DNA of 52,405 nucleotides from Hylemonella sp. (GTDB taxonomy: Bacteria > Pseudomonadota > Gammaproteobacteria > Burkholderiales > Burkholderiaceae_C), in NCBI GenBank assembly GCA_030680575.1, contig JAUXVI010000019.1, positions 1-52,405 of the forward strand, in the 5' to 3' direction. The notes under the pieces were generated by a model. The model saw only the letters and a program-made list of their open reading frames with translations. It did no database searches and had not been told where the DNA came from. The translations under genes and the position numbers were made by a program. Shown here in pieces: positions 37,322 to 46,912 of the stretch. Every line of letters begins with the position of its first letter. The stretch's first letter is position 1.

Positions 37322-37981
37322 TCAGAGCATCTGCGCCAAACTGGCTTCCAGGTGCTCCGATGGCAGACGACGGAAGCCCGAGCGGGCAAAGCGCTGCAGC
37401 CGGCCAACAACGAAGGCCGTCAGCACGGAGGCGCCAACTTGGGCATCCACGCTGGGCGTGGCCGAGCCGCCCGTCTGGGGGCCGTCGCGCAGGCATTGCT
37501 TGAGTGTCGATTCGATCTTGTCGAAAAACTGGTTCATGCGCTGCTGCAAACGTTCATTCTCGAACACCAGCGCATCGCCCACCATGACGCGCGTCATACC
37601 GGGATTTTTCTCTGCGAATTGCACCAGCATGGCCACGATCTTGCCAGCCTGACGCGCGCCCGCAGCAGGATCGGTCGCCGCACCGTCGCGTTCGACGATC
37701 TGATTGACGAGGGAAAACACCGTCTGCTCAATGAACTCGATCAGCCCCTCGAACATCTGCGCCTTGCTGGCGAAGTGACGGTACAAGGCCGCCTCGCTCA
37801 CCTCCAGCTTGGCCGCCAGTGCCGCGGTGGTGATGCGCTCGGCGCCCGGCTGTTCCAGCATGGCGGCTAACGCCTGCAGAATTTGCACCCGACGCTCGCC
37901 CGGCTTGGGGCGCTTGCGTACCGGGGCCGCAGCCTCGCTGTCTGCGGGCATGGAAGAAGAGGAGTTTTCGACGTCAGACAT
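37322..37981 (-). CDS. slmA: Nucleoid occlusion factor SlmA
   Basis: SlmA is a TetR-fold DNA-binding protein that blocks FtsZ rings over the nucleoid. The 219-residue protein has a Ser/Pro-rich leader, then KPGERRVQILQALAAMLE and the HTH ITTAALAAKLEVSEAALYRHFASKAQM with FEGLIEFIEQTVFSLVNQI, matching SlmA. The start is the ATG at 37981. It lies just downstream of argB in the same orientation, an arrangement common in betaproteobacteria. Confidence 0.88.
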   Translation of the reverse strand: MSDVENSSSSMPADSEAAAPVRKRPKPGERRVQILQALAAMLEQPGAERITTAALAAKLEVSEAALYRHFASKAQMFEGLIEFIEQTVFSLVNQIVERDGAATDPAAGARQAGKIVAMLVQFAEKNPGMTRVMVGDALVFENERLQQRMNQFFDKIESTLKQCLRDGPQTGGSATPSVDAQVGASVLTAFVVGRLQRFARSGFRRLPSEHLEASLAQML

Positions 37982-38085
37982 GGTGCTCAGCAATCCGTTT
38001 TTTTGATTCTCGCACAGAGGCACCGAGGGTTATCCACAACCCGCCTCCAAGCCCGCCTACGCAAGCCGCGGTCCGTCACGCCTGT

Positions 38086-38976
38086 TCAATGCGAACGAAT
38101 CATGGTCCCATAAGCCTGATCCGTCAGGATTTCAAGCAACATGGCATGCGGTACGCGGCCGTCGATGATGTGGACGGCATTGACGCCGCTTTTGGCGGCA
38201 TCCAACGCCCCTGCGATTTTAGGCAGCATGCCGCCGGAGATGGTGCCGTCGGCCACCAGTTCATCAATGCGCCTCATGGTCAGCTCGGTCAGCAACTGGC
38301 CCTGCTTGTCCAGCACGCCGGGGATGTTGGTCAGCATCAGCAGCTTCTCGGCCTTGAGCACGGTGGCCAGCTTGGCAGCCACCACATCGGCATTGATGTT
38401 GTAGCTTTCGTTGTGCTCGCCAAATCCGATCGGGCTGATCACAGGGATGAACTGGTCATCCTGCAAGGTCTTCACCACGCTCGGGTCGATCGCCACGATG
38501 TCGCCGACCTGCCCAACGTCGTACTCCTTGCTGGGATCGTTGTTGTCCACCATCTTGAGCTTTTGGGCTCGGATCAGCCCGCCATCGCGCCCAGTCAGGC
38601 CCACAGCCTTGCCGCCCACCTGGTTGATCAGCCCCACGATGTCCTGCTGTACCTCGCCCGCCAGCACCCACTCGACCACTTCCATGGTCTCGGCATCGGT
38701 CACACGCATGCCCTGAATGAACTCGCCCTTCTTGCCCAGGCGCTTCAGGGCTGTCTCGATCTGCGGCCCACCGCCGTGCACCACCACCGGATTGATGCCC
38801 ACCAACTTGAGCAGCACCACATCTTCTGCAAAGTCGGCCTGCAAGGCCGGGTCAGACATGGCGTTACCGCCGTATTTGATGACCATGGTCTTGCCATGGT
38901 ACTTGCGGATATAGGGCAACGCCTGGGCCAAGATTTCGGCCTTGTCACGCGGCTGGATAAAAGAAATGTCGGTCAT
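38086..38976 (-). CDS. argB: Acetylglutamate kinase
   Basis: ArgB is the second step of arginine synthesis. The 296-residue protein has the amino-acid-kinase motifs [48 protein letters not shown] and [14 protein letters not shown]. It starts MTDISFIQ at 38976. The frame stays open upstream into a degenerate H-NS remnant, but that part is not ArgB. It is followed by slmA after 104 bp. Confidence 0.94.
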   Translation of the reverse strand: MTDISFIQPRDKAEILAQALPYIRKYHGKTMVIKYGGNAMSDPALQADFAEDVVLLKLVGINPVVVHGGGPQIETALKRLGKKGEFIQGMRVTDAETMEVVEWVLAGEVQQDIVGLINQVGGKAVGLTGRDGGLIRAQKLKMVDNNDPSKEYDVGQVGDIVAIDPSVVKTLQDDQFIPVISPIGFGEHNESYNINADVVAAKLATVLKAEKLLMLTNIPGVLDKQGQLLTELTMRRIDELVADGTISGGMLPKIAGALDAAKSGVNAVHIIDGRVPHAMLLEILTDQAYGTMIRSH

Positions 38977-39056
38977 GATCTGTTCCGGAAAAAATTGTGC
39001 CGCATTACCCCCACACGCCAATTTAGCGAACACAAAGCCGCCAACTGGGCGATAAG

Positions 39057-39360
39057 TCAGGAAGCGACAGCGAACTTGTCCTTGCTTCGTCCCCGAGCCA
39101 CCAGCGCAGGCAGCCAGTCTCTGGGGAAACAGACCACGGGCGCTCCACGTTTCACCATTGTTCCCACTGCACTTGGTAGCCACTGTGTTATTAGCTCGTG
39201 CACTGCGCTTGGCTAGCTGAAAATCCTTAAGGGTTATACCCAACGCCTGTGTCTGCGACAGGATATCTCTACCCGTTTTATCAAATTCCTTGCCCGGATA
39301 TCCGAAGCTTGCTTCTACAAGTATTTCTATTTGCGACGGTATATTAATCAGATTACTTAT
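39057..39360 (-). pseudogene. H-NS-family nucleoid protein pseudogene (frameshift, lost start)
   Basis: On the minus strand the oligomerisation-domain-like part reads [20 protein letters not shown], followed by the C-terminal DNA-binding motif [11 protein letters not shown]. It then continues in another frame as [20 protein letters not shown] and stops at 39057-39059. One extra C in a four-base run (39123-39126) explains the frameshift. The expected initiator codon before [11 protein letters not shown] is ATA at 39358-39360. H-NS proteins silence AT-rich acquired DNA; this copy looks inactive. A sequencing error in the C run cannot be excluded, but would not repair the start. Confidence 0.6.
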
Positions 39361-39735
39361 AAGTATCGCCCCGTTTACCCAAGAAACCAGATGAAGTTCG
39401 ACCGCGGATATTAAACCGAGCATCAATTTTTTTAACACCACCAACTACTGGAGCCGAAAATGTCGCAAACAAGGTTGGGAGCCTCGCAAGTACTGCGGGT
39501 GGCGGCTTCGTGGCCACTCTATTTCTAGCGCAACTATCCTTGAGGCATACGCTATCGTCATCACTAAGATAGTGGCCTCTGCAAAATTCACTACTAGCAA
39601 GCGTCCGTAATTGACTCCATCTTTTGACTGTTTTAGCTAATCTATCGCCCCCAGAAACCGGACGTTATTGGACCTGTTTCTAGGAGTTGCAACCGTCAGC
39701 AATCACCTTAAAAAGTACCATGATGCCTGATTGCC
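39361..39735. other. AT-rich gap with no recognisable gene
   Basis: The only start with a ribosome-binding site is an ATG at 39460 (GGAG six bases upstream), which gives a 22-residue frame ending at 39528 and matching nothing I know. AT-rich runs contrast with the flanking genes and suggest acquired or decayed DNA. Confidence 0.35.
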
Positions 39736-40647
39736 TCAGCCCTGCTGACAGTCCAGCGCCTGCACCTCCTGCTCTAAGTACACCCAGTCCACAATGTCGT
39801 CGCTAGGGGCATACCCCTCTACTAGTTGTTGCATCAATAATCGGATGATGCCGACATCGTTTGCGTTCAGGGCGATCTCTAGGGCGTTGAGTTTGACCTC
39901 AAAGTCGCCCCAGGGAATGAACTCCTCATGGGCTTTCATGATGCGGGGATGCACGGTGGACTTGGGATTGTCGCCAATCAGCAACTCTTCGTAGAGTTTT
40001 TCCCCAGGGCGCATGCCTGTCACGGCAATCTGGATATCACCCTCGGGATTGTGTTCGTCTTTCACCGTCAGACCTGATAGTTCCACCATGCGCCGAGCCA
40101 GGTCCATGATCTTGACTGGCTGCCCCATATCGAGCACGAACACGTCGCCTCCCTTGGCCATGGCCCCCGCTTGGATTACCAACTGCGCCGCCTCGGATAT
40201 GGTCATGAAGTAGCGCGTGACCTCCGCGTGCGTGAGGGTGATGGGCCCTCCATCGCGGATCTGCTGGCGAAACTTCGGCACCACAGAGCCCGACGAGCCC
40301 AGCACATTCCCGAAGCGGACCATACTGAACTTGCTGCCTGTATTAGTGGCGGCCAATGCCTGCAGCGCCATTTCAGCCAGCCGCTTGCTAGCGCCCATCA
40401 CGTTGGTGGGGCGTACGGCCTTGTCGGTACTGATCAGCACAAAGTCGGATACGCCGTGTTCTGCGGCGGCTTTAGCAGTGCGTAGCGTGCCCAGCACGTT
40501 GTTCTTGATGCCGGCGGCTGGGTTGTGCTCCACCAGCGGCACATGCTTATAGGCGGCGGCGTGGTAAACCGTGTCCGGGTGCCAAGTGGACATGATCTCG
40601 CACATTCGGTCACCAGCCAACTTCTGCAGTGAAGATGCGAGACTCAA
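39736..40647 (-). pseudogene. 5'-truncated CapD/WbpM-type nucleotide-sugar dehydratase
   Basis: Full-length members have ~600 residues: four membrane helices, then an SDR domain that dehydrates UDP-GlcNAc. Here only ~300 C-terminal residues exist, beginning just before HPDTVYHAAAYKHVPLVEHNP. The membrane part and the first NAD-binding glycine motif are missing. STDKAVRPTNVMGASKR and the C-terminal EELLIGDNPKSTVHPRIM are intact. The first possible start is TTG 40647 with no ribosome-binding site; an internal ATG is at 40605. It is probably non-functional. It follows directly on the ops-like element. Confidence 0.75.
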
Positions 40648-40658
40648 GGTGATTTAGG

Positions 40659-40670
40659 CGCGCTACCGCC
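40659..40670 (-). promoter_or_regulatory. ops-like RfaH recruitment element
   Basis: The minus strand reads GGCGGTAGCGCG, which differs at one position from the E. coli ops element GGCGGTAGCGTG. It lies about 180 bp downstream of the rfaH-like stop and just before the truncated capD frame, on the transcribed strand. In enterobacteria ops pauses RNA polymerase and loads RfaH. Confidence 0.65.
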
Positions 40671-40847
40671 GTGCCGTTTCACGATCAGCAAGTGCGGTCT
40701 ACGAATTCTATAAGGGAGTCCGAAGCACAAAAAGTGCAGCAATGCAAACTCTAACTTGTTCAACGGACTGAGGTGATTGTGCCACACCCGCCAGACATTG
40801 GAAAAGGAGTCTTTCTTGCCAAGTCGAAAGCAGTCAGGGCCAGCTTG

Positions 40848-41345
40848 TCAGCTGGCTTTGCGCAAACTGGCCGGCACGACGCGCATAACTACGGGCCTAC
40901 TCAGAATCTCGATCAGCACCATAATCCGACGCTCCCCATCGATCATCTGGTAGATGCCTTCGATGCCGGCGAACGGCGCTTCCGTCAGGCACACGCGCTC
41001 TCCCGGCCTGAACAACCGCTCCGGCTCTGCCTGAGCCAACGCCTCTTGCGTTCGCAACAGTTCGATCAAGCCATCATTCACCCGCGCAGTTTCGCCCCCA
41101 AAACTCACGAGACGACTGACGCCCTTAGTCGAGCGGATAGGCGCCCAACTCTTGGCCGCGTCGCCCCGACCCAAGCGAATGAACAGGTAACGTGGGAACA
41201 GGGGCTCGGCAGAGACCATCAATGAACCGTGACGGAGCTTTTCTGATGGAAGGGTCGGGAGGTAACACTGATACCCTTGTTGCTGGAGGTTCTCCAGAGC
41301 GCACATCTCTTGTCTGGGCTTGGTATGTACAAGATACCAGTGCAT
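40848..41345 (-). CDS. rfaH: RfaH-like transcription antiterminator (NusG paralogue)
   Basis: The 165-residue protein has an NGN domain starting MHWYLVHTKPRQEMCALENLQ, with SAEPLFPRYLFIRL and STKGVSRLVSFGG as in RfaH, and a short KOW-type C-terminus (GERVCLTEAPFAGIEGIYQM). RfaH binds RNA polymerase at ops sites and suppresses Rho-dependent termination in long polysaccharide operons. ATGs at 41345 and 41357 are both possible; 41345 gives the family-typical length. It sits between manC and an ops-like element in the same orientation, so its target is probably local. Confidence 0.85.
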   Translation of the reverse strand: MHWYLVHTKPRQEMCALENLQQQGYQCYLPTLPSEKLRHGSLMVSAEPLFPRYLFIRLGRGDAAKSWAPIRSTKGVSRLVSFGGETARVNDGLIELLRTQEALAQAEPERLFRPGERVCLTEAPFAGIEGIYQMIDGERRIMVLIEILSRPVVMRVVPASLRKAS

Positions 41346-41442
41346 TTCCACCCCCATGAATTCCCCTAGTACGGTAACTACTATTATTTGCAATTCTGGC
41401 ACGCCGATTCTATTCGGCGACGTGTCTATTGCAAATCACACT

Positions 41443-42858
41443 TTAGCCACGGCCGTATGTGTCTTGGAGGCGGACGATATCATCCTCCCCCAAATAAGCA
41501 CCGCTCTGCACCTCAATGATCTCCAGCGGCACCGCACCAAGGTTCGCAAGCCGGTGTTTCTGTCCTATTGGTATATAGGTGCTTTGGTTTTCATGAAGCG
41601 TCACGACCTTGTCTCCGTTGGTGACCTCCGCCATGCCACTCACCACAACCCAGTGCTCGGCACGATGATGGTGCATCTGCAAGGAAAGCGACGCACCAGG
41701 CTTGACGGTGATGCGCTTGACTTGATGGCGCAGCCCAATGTCGATGCTGTCGTACCAACCCCAGGGTCGGAACACCCGGCGATGCTGCACTGCCTGGGAT
41801 GCGTCCAGCGCCTCCAGTTTGGCCACCACCTCCTTGACGGCTTCCACATGGGCAGCGTCGGCCACCAGCAGGGCGTCAGGCGTGTCGATCACCAACACCC
41901 CCGTCGTTCCCAACGCTACCACAGGCCGCTTGCCAGCGGCATGGATATAGGTGCTCCTAGCATTCAGGTGATGGGCATATTGCAACTCGCCGCCGGCTCG
42001 GTTGCCTGCTGCATCGGGCTCTGCCAATGCGGCAACCGCATTCCAGCTCCCCACATCACTCCAGATCCCGGCAAAAGGAAACACGCTGACGTTCTCGGCA
42101 CGCTCCATCACCGCGTAATCAATGGATTGACTGCGGCAGCCTGAAAAAACCTGCGCGTCAGGACGAATGAACAACCCGTCGCATCGAGGATCCCGCATGG
42201 CTTTACGGCAGGCCTCCAAGATATCCGGGGCATATGTCTGTAACGCATCGAGAAGGGTTTGCGCCCGAACGAGAAAGATGCCGGCATTCCACAAATATTG
42301 ACCACTGACCAGAAACTCGACAGCCTTGTCCTGCGCAGGTTTTTCCACGAAACGCGCCACCTCGCTGCCACCATCCAGCGCAGCCCCGCCCTTCTGAATG
42401 TAACCATAAGCAGTGCTCGGCGAAGTGGGCAACACCCCGAAAGTCACCAACCTGCCGGAAAGCGCGGCCGGAACGGCCTGCTGCACCATCTCGACAAAAG
42501 CTTGTACATCAGGAATATGGTGATCTGCTGGACAAAATAGCAGCAGATCCTCCGAGGAGGCGGCCAATGCCGCCAACGCCATGGCAGCCGCCGTATTCTT
42601 GGGCTGCGGCTCCAGTATCTGGCGAACTTCCTGCCCGGCCTGCAACGCGGCATCTGCAACAAGAAAACGGTGTTCTTCTGCGGACACGCAGGTGATGCCA
42701 GCCTTCGCACCCTCTGCCAGTTGCGCAACACGCTCCAGCGTAAGCTGAAGAAGTGACTTATCCCCTATCAAGGGGATAAACTGTTTGGGGAAAGCCTTGC
42801 GTGACAACGGCCAAAGCCTTGTACCGCTGCCTCCACAGAGAATGACGGGATGAATCAT
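41443..42858 (-). CDS. manC: Mannose-1-phosphate guanylyltransferase / mannose-6-phosphate isomerase
   Basis: The 471-residue bifunctional enzyme makes GDP-mannose. It has the nucleotidyltransferase signature GGSGTRLWPLSR (9-20), FVEKP, and a C-terminal cupin with QMHHHRAEHW, typical of type II phosphomannose isomerases (AlgA/XanB). It lies 21 bp after rmlC and supplies precursors for a surface polysaccharide whose glycosyltransferases are not in the window. Confidence 0.92.
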   Translation of the reverse strand: MIHPVILCGGSGTRLWPLSRKAFPKQFIPLIGDKSLLQLTLERVAQLAEGAKAGITCVSAEEHRFLVADAALQAGQEVRQILEPQPKNTAAAMALAALAASSEDLLLFCPADHHIPDVQAFVEMVQQAVPAALSGRLVTFGVLPTSPSTAYGYIQKGGAALDGGSEVARFVEKPAQDKAVEFLVSGQYLWNAGIFLVRAQTLLDALQTYAPDILEACRKAMRDPRCDGLFIRPDAQVFSGCRSQSIDYAVMERAENVSVFPFAGIWSDVGSWNAVAALAEPDAAGNRAGGELQYAHHLNARSTYIHAAGKRPVVALGTTGVLVIDTPDALLVADAAHVEAVKEVVAKLEALDASQAVQHRRVFRPWGWYDSIDIGLRHQVKRITVKPGASLSLQMHHHRAEHWVVVSGMAEVTNGDKVVTLHENQSTYIPIGQKHRLANLGAVPLEIIEVQSGAYLGEDDIVRLQDTYGRG

Positions 42859-42879
42859 CCTTGAATTTTATCGGCCAAC

Positions 42880-43425
42880 TCAGACATACTTTTCTGCCGC
42901 TGCAAAAGAGCTTCCCGCCGTATCCTTTGCGGACAATTGAGGTGTTATTGACACCGGCCATTCGATTGCGAGCTCTGGATCGTCCCAGATAATGCAGCGC
43001 TCATGCTCTGGCGCATAGTAGTCCGTTGTCTTGTAGAGAAAGTCGGCCGACTCACTGGTCACCACAAAGCCATGTGCAAAGCCGGGAGGGATCCACAACT
43101 GTTGACAGTTGTCCTCCGTGAGCATCACGCCCACCCAACGCCCGAAGGTGGGAGACGACTTGCGAACATCGACGGCGACGTCGAATACAGACCCTCGCAC
43201 CACGCGGACCAGCTTGCCTTGCGGCTGTAGAAGCTGGTAATGGAGTCCCCGCAGCACGCCACACGCCGAGCGACTGTGGTTGTCCTGCACGAACTGGACA
43301 TCTTGCCCCACGGCCTGGTTGAAAGCGCGCTGATTGAAACTTTCAAAAAAGAAGCCGCGGCTATCCCCAAACACACGGGGCTCGATAATGAGAACATCCG
43401 GGATCGCTGTCGGCATGACTTTCAC
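42880..43425 (-). CDS. rmlC: dTDP-4-dehydrorhamnose 3,5-epimerase
   Basis: The 181-residue cupin has FGDSRGFFFESFNQ, the catalytic-His segment GVLRGLHYQ, and WIPPGFAHGFVV. The GTG at 43425 gives the family start (MKVMPTAIPDV) with AGGGG upstream; an ATG nine bases in is the alternative. It is the third step of dTDP-rhamnose synthesis, located between rmlA and manC. Confidence 0.93.
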   Translation of the reverse strand: MKVMPTAIPDVLIIEPRVFGDSRGFFFESFNQRAFNQAVGQDVQFVQDNHSRSACGVLRGLHYQLLQPQGKLVRVVRGSVFDVAVDVRKSSPTFGRWVGVMLTEDNCQQLWIPPGFAHGFVVTSESADFLYKTTDYYAPEHERCIIWDDPELAIEWPVSITPQLSAKDTAGSSFAAAEKYV

Positions 43426-43441
43426 TGGCAAGCACCCCTTA

Positions 43442-44329
43442 TCAAATCAGCGCCTTGTCTGTCAGCAGGTGCAGCAGGTATTCCCCATAGCCACTTTTGG
43501 TCAATGGCTGTGCCAGTTTCTGCAGTTGCTCGTCAGAAATCCAAGCATTCCGCCACGCGATCTCCTCGGGGCACGCGATCTTCAGCCCTTGCCGGTGCTC
43601 CAGCGTCGCAATGAACTGGCCCGCCTCCAGCAGACTCTCATGAGTCCCGGTATCTAGCCAAGCGTAACCGCGCTTCATGATCTGAACATGCAGGCACCCA
43701 TGTTCCAGGTAGTACTGATTCACCGTGGTGATCTCAAGCTCACCACGGGCGCTGGGTTGGACGGCCTTGGCAACATCCACAACTTGGTTGTCATAGAAAT
43801 ACAGGCCGGTGACTGCGTAGTTACTCTGAGGCTGCTTCGGTTTTTCTTCAATGCTGCAGGCCTTCCCCTGTGTATCAAAAGCCACTACGCCATAGCGTTC
43901 CGGATCTCTGACATGGTAGGCAAAGACCGTGGCCCCTTGTGCTCTGGCATCGGCTTCGCCCAATAACCCCTGGAAGTCATGCCCATAAAAAATGTTGTCT
44001 CCCAGCACCAAAGCACTGGGATGGTTCTCAATAAACCGCTCCCCGATGATGAAAGCCTGCGCCAAACCATCCGGACTGGGTTGCACCGCGTATTGCAGAT
44101 TCAAGCCCCACTGGCTGCCGTCTCCCAGCAGTTGCTGAAAACGTGGTGTGTCCTGCGGCGTGCTGATGACCAAGATGTCGCGTATACCCGCGAGCATGAG
44201 TGTGCTGAGCGGGTAATAGATCATCGGCTTGTCGTACACCGGCAGCAACTGCTTGCTCATGGCCAGCGTGGCCGGGTGCAGACGCGAGCCGGAACCGCCA
44301 GCGAGAATGATGCCTTTGCGTTGGGTCAT
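43442..44329 (-). CDS. rmlA: Glucose-1-phosphate thymidylyltransferase
   Basis: The 295-residue enzyme makes dTDP-glucose. It has [46 protein letters not shown] and [21 protein letters not shown]. It is followed by rmlC after 16 bp and preceded by rmlD with a 9-bp gap. Confidence 0.95.
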   Translation of the reverse strand: MTQRKGIILAGGSGSRLHPATLAMSKQLLPVYDKPMIYYPLSTLMLAGIRDILVISTPQDTPRFQQLLGDGSQWGLNLQYAVQPSPDGLAQAFIIGERFIENHPSALVLGDNIFYGHDFQGLLGEADARAQGATVFAYHVRDPERYGVVAFDTQGKACSIEEKPKQPQSNYAVTGLYFYDNQVVDVAKAVQPSARGELEITTVNQYYLEHGCLHVQIMKRGYAWLDTGTHESLLEAGQFIATLEHRQGLKIACPEEIAWRNAWISDEQLQKLAQPLTKSGYGEYLLHLLTDKALI

Positions 44330-44338
44330 GGTCGTGGT

Positions 44339-45247
44339 TCAGAAGATTTCGGTCAGCATGCGTGCCACGCCCTGCCGCCAGTCGGGCAAGCTTAACCCAA
44401 AGGTAGCGCGTAATTTGCCGGTGGCCAGCCGCGAGTTGTGCGGTCGGCGCGCGGGCGCAGGATAAGCCGAACTGGGTATTGGGATCACATGGTCCGGCCC
44501 GGCCTTGAGCGTCACCCCAGCCGCGGCGGCGGCTTCCAGCACAAAGCGCGCATAACCACACCAGGAAGTTTCACCACCGGTCGCCAGATGGTAGATGCCG
44601 GGTTGAACCAGATCGTTATGTCCCACCGGAGGTAGCACGTGCCGCAAGGCATGGGCCGTCACATCAGCCAGCAGATCGGCGCCCGTGGGCGCACCGATCT
44701 GGTCATCGATCACCGACAGCTGTTCGCGCTCGCCGGCGAGACGCAGCATGGTCTTGGCGAAGTTATTGCCGCGCGCGGCATAGACCCAGCTGGTGCGGAA
44801 AATCAGATGGCGGCACCCACTGGCCACAATCTGCTGCTCGCCCTCCAGCTTGGTCTGGCCATACACACTCAGCGGGGCCGGCTGATCCGTCTCCAGCCAG
44901 GGGCGATCGCCACTGCCATCAAACACATAGTCGGTGCTGTAGTGCACCAGCCAGGCTCCAAGCTGCTGTGCTTCGCGTGCCAGCACGCCGGGCGCCAGCG
45001 CATTCAGGGTGCGCGCCAACTCGGACTCGCTCTCGGCCTTGTCCACCGCTGTGTGCGCTGCAGCATTGACGATGACCTGCGGCTGCACGCGCTGCACGGT
45101 TTGCGCCAGACCGGGCAAATCACTCAAATCGCCGCACAGACCCTCCGCACCCTGCCGGTCCAGCGCCACCACCTCGCCCAGCACGCTCAAGGAGCGCTGC
45201 AGTTCCCAGCCAACCTGGCCGCTTTTGCCCAAAAGGAGGATTTTCAT
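44339..45247 (-). CDS. rmlD: dTDP-4-dehydrorhamnose reductase
   Basis: The 302-residue SDR enzyme has the NAD(P) motif GKSGQVG (7-13), VNAAAHTAVDKAE, the catalytic SVYGQTKLEGE (YxxxK) and FRTSWVYA. It completes dTDP-L-rhamnose. It lies 7 bp after rmlB. Confidence 0.94.
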   Translation of the reverse strand: MKILLLGKSGQVGWELQRSLSVLGEVVALDRQGAEGLCGDLSDLPGLAQTVQRVQPQVIVNAAAHTAVDKAESESELARTLNALAPGVLAREAQQLGAWLVHYSTDYVFDGSGDRPWLETDQPAPLSVYGQTKLEGEQQIVASGCRHLIFRTSWVYAARGNNFAKTMLRLAGEREQLSVIDDQIGAPTGADLLADVTAHALRHVLPPVGHNDLVQPGIYHLATGGETSWCGYARFVLEAAAAAGVTLKAGPDHVIPIPSSAYPAPARRPHNSRLATGKLRATFGLSLPDWRQGVARMLTEIF

Positions 45248-45254
45248 GTTGGCG

Positions 45255-46313
45255 TCAGGCGTAGTGCCGTTCTACCCACTGACGGTAGCTGCCACTGGTG
45301 ACGCCAGCGACCCACGCCTGGTTGTCGAGATACCAGCGCACCGTTTTGCGAATGCCAGTGTCGAAGGTTTCCGCCGGCCGCCAGCCCAACTCGCGCTCCA
45401 GCTTGTGGGCGTCGATGGCATAACGACGGTCGTGACCGGGCCGGTCTTTCACATAAGTAATTTGCTCGCGGTAGGATTTTTTGTCCGTTCTCGGCCGCAG
45501 CTCATCGAGCAGGGCGCAGACCGTGTCGACGATCTCGATGTTCGGTTTCTCATTCCAGCCGCCCACGTTATAGACCTCGCCCAGGCGGCCCGCTTCCAAC
45601 ACCCGGCGAATGGCACTGCAATGATCTTTCACATACAGCCAGTCACGGATCTGCTGGCCGTCGCCGTAGACGGGCAGCGCCTTGCCACCCAAGGCGTTGA
45701 CGATCATGAGCGGAATCAGCTTCTCCGGGAAGTGGTAGGGGCCGTAGTTGTTGGAACAATTGGTGGTGAGCACCGGCAGACCGTAGGTATGGTGGTAGGC
45801 GCGCACCAGATGGTCACTCGCCGCTTTGCTGGCCGAATACGGGCTGTTGGGCTCGTAACGGTGCTGCTCGGTGAAGGCCGGCTCGCCCGACTTGAGTGAA
45901 CCGTAGACCTCGTCGGTGGAAACGTGCAGAAAGCGGAATGCCGCCTTGGCCTCGTCGCTCAACTGGCCGCTCCAGTAGGTCCGCACCGCTTCCAGCAAGC
46001 GGAAAGTACCCACGATGTTGGTCTGGATGAAGTCCTCCGGGCCATGGATGGAACGGTCCACATGCGACTCGGCCGCAAAGTTCACCACCGCACGCGGCCG
46101 ATGCTCGCTCAGCAATCGCTCCACCAGTGCCGTGTCGCCGATATCGCCACGTACGAAGACGTGACGCGCATTACCCTGCAGGGAAACCAGGTTTTCCAGA
46201 TTGCCGGCATAGGTGAGCTTGTCCAGATTCACAACCGGTTCATCCGATTGCGCCAGCCAATCCAAAACAAAATTGGCACCGATGAAACCGGCGCCGCCCG
46301 TCACGAGGATCAT
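45255..46313 (-). CDS. rmlB: dTDP-glucose 4,6-dehydratase
   Basis: The 352-residue SDR enzyme has GGAGFIG (6-12), STDEVYG, the catalytic [10 protein letters not shown] and [15 protein letters not shown]. The ATG at 46313 is the family-typical start. It is the first gene of the rmlBDAC-manC-rfaH unit. Its promoter lies in the 136-bp gap shared with the phasin gene. Confidence 0.95.
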   Translation of the reverse strand: MILVTGGAGFIGANFVLDWLAQSDEPVVNLDKLTYAGNLENLVSLQGNARHVFVRGDIGDTALVERLLSEHRPRAVVNFAAESHVDRSIHGPEDFIQTNIVGTFRLLEAVRTYWSGQLSDEAKAAFRFLHVSTDEVYGSLKSGEPAFTEQHRYEPNSPYSASKAASDHLVRAYHHTYGLPVLTTNCSNNYGPYHFPEKLIPLMIVNALGGKALPVYGDGQQIRDWLYVKDHCSAIRRVLEAGRLGEVYNVGGWNEKPNIEIVDTVCALLDELRPRTDKKSYREQITYVKDRPGHDRRYAIDAHKLERELGWRPAETFDTGIRKTVRWYLDNQAWVAGVTSGSYRQWVERHYA

Positions 46314-46449
46314 GAAGTTCCCAGTCAAATGAGGGGGCGCGAGGCCACCCATGTTACCGCTGGGATTATTCCACGCCGGCCCCCTCTACCCAAGCGGGCA
46401 TGCCAGGGTTACAGTCCGACCATCCACTCACCACCTCAAGGAGCACTCG

Positions 46450-46911
46450 ATGGCCAAGAAGTCCACTCAGACAGCCCAAGCGTCCCGAACTGCTACGCCC
46501 TTGCCGGATGCCATCAAGGACTCCGCGCATGAGATCTGGCTGGCTGGCCTGGCGGCCTTCAGCAAGGCCCAGCAGGAGGGCGGCAAGGTATTCGACGCGC
46601 TGGTGCAGGAGGGCTTGACGATCCAGCGCAAGACCCAGACCGTCGCCGAGGAAAAAATGAGCGCGGCGACGCAGAAGATGAACAGCATGGCCAATGAGAT
46701 TGGCACGCGCGCCACCGGCCAATGGGACAAGCTGGAGTCCATTTTCGAGGATCGGGTTGCCCGCGCCCTCAAGGGCTTGGGCGTCCCCACGGCCAAGGAA
46801 ATGGATGCCTTGGCGGCACGTCTGGCAGCCCTGGAAAAGGCGGCAGCCCGACCGGCCACAGCCAAGAAAACACCCGCCAGCAAGCGCCCTGCCGCACGCA
46901 AGACCTCCTGA
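46450..46911 (+). CDS. PHA granule-associated phasin (PhaF/PhaI-like)
   Basis: The 153-residue protein has an amphipathic phasin domain (DAIKDSAHEIWLAGLAAFSKAQQEGGKVFDALVQEG, a long helix to ~110) and a Lys/Ala/Pro-rich histone-like tail (AKKTPASKRPAARKTS) that may bind DNA, as in PhaF. AAGGAG precedes the ATG. It coats polyhydroxyalkanoate granules. It probably forms a unit with the TetR gene, which starts one base after its stop. Confidence 0.85.
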   Translation: MAKKSTQTAQASRTATPLPDAIKDSAHEIWLAGLAAFSKAQQEGGKVFDALVQEGLTIQRKTQTVAEEKMSAATQKMNSMANEIGTRATGQWDKLESIFEDRVARALKGLGVPTAKEMDALAARLAALEKAAARPATAKKTPASKRPAARKTS

Positions 46912-46912
46912 G

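Noticed and set aside
38977..39444. In-frame N-terminal extension of argB of about 156 residues
   Set aside because: The extension runs through a degenerate H-NS remnant and noncoding sequence; ArgB homology starts at MTDISFIQ.
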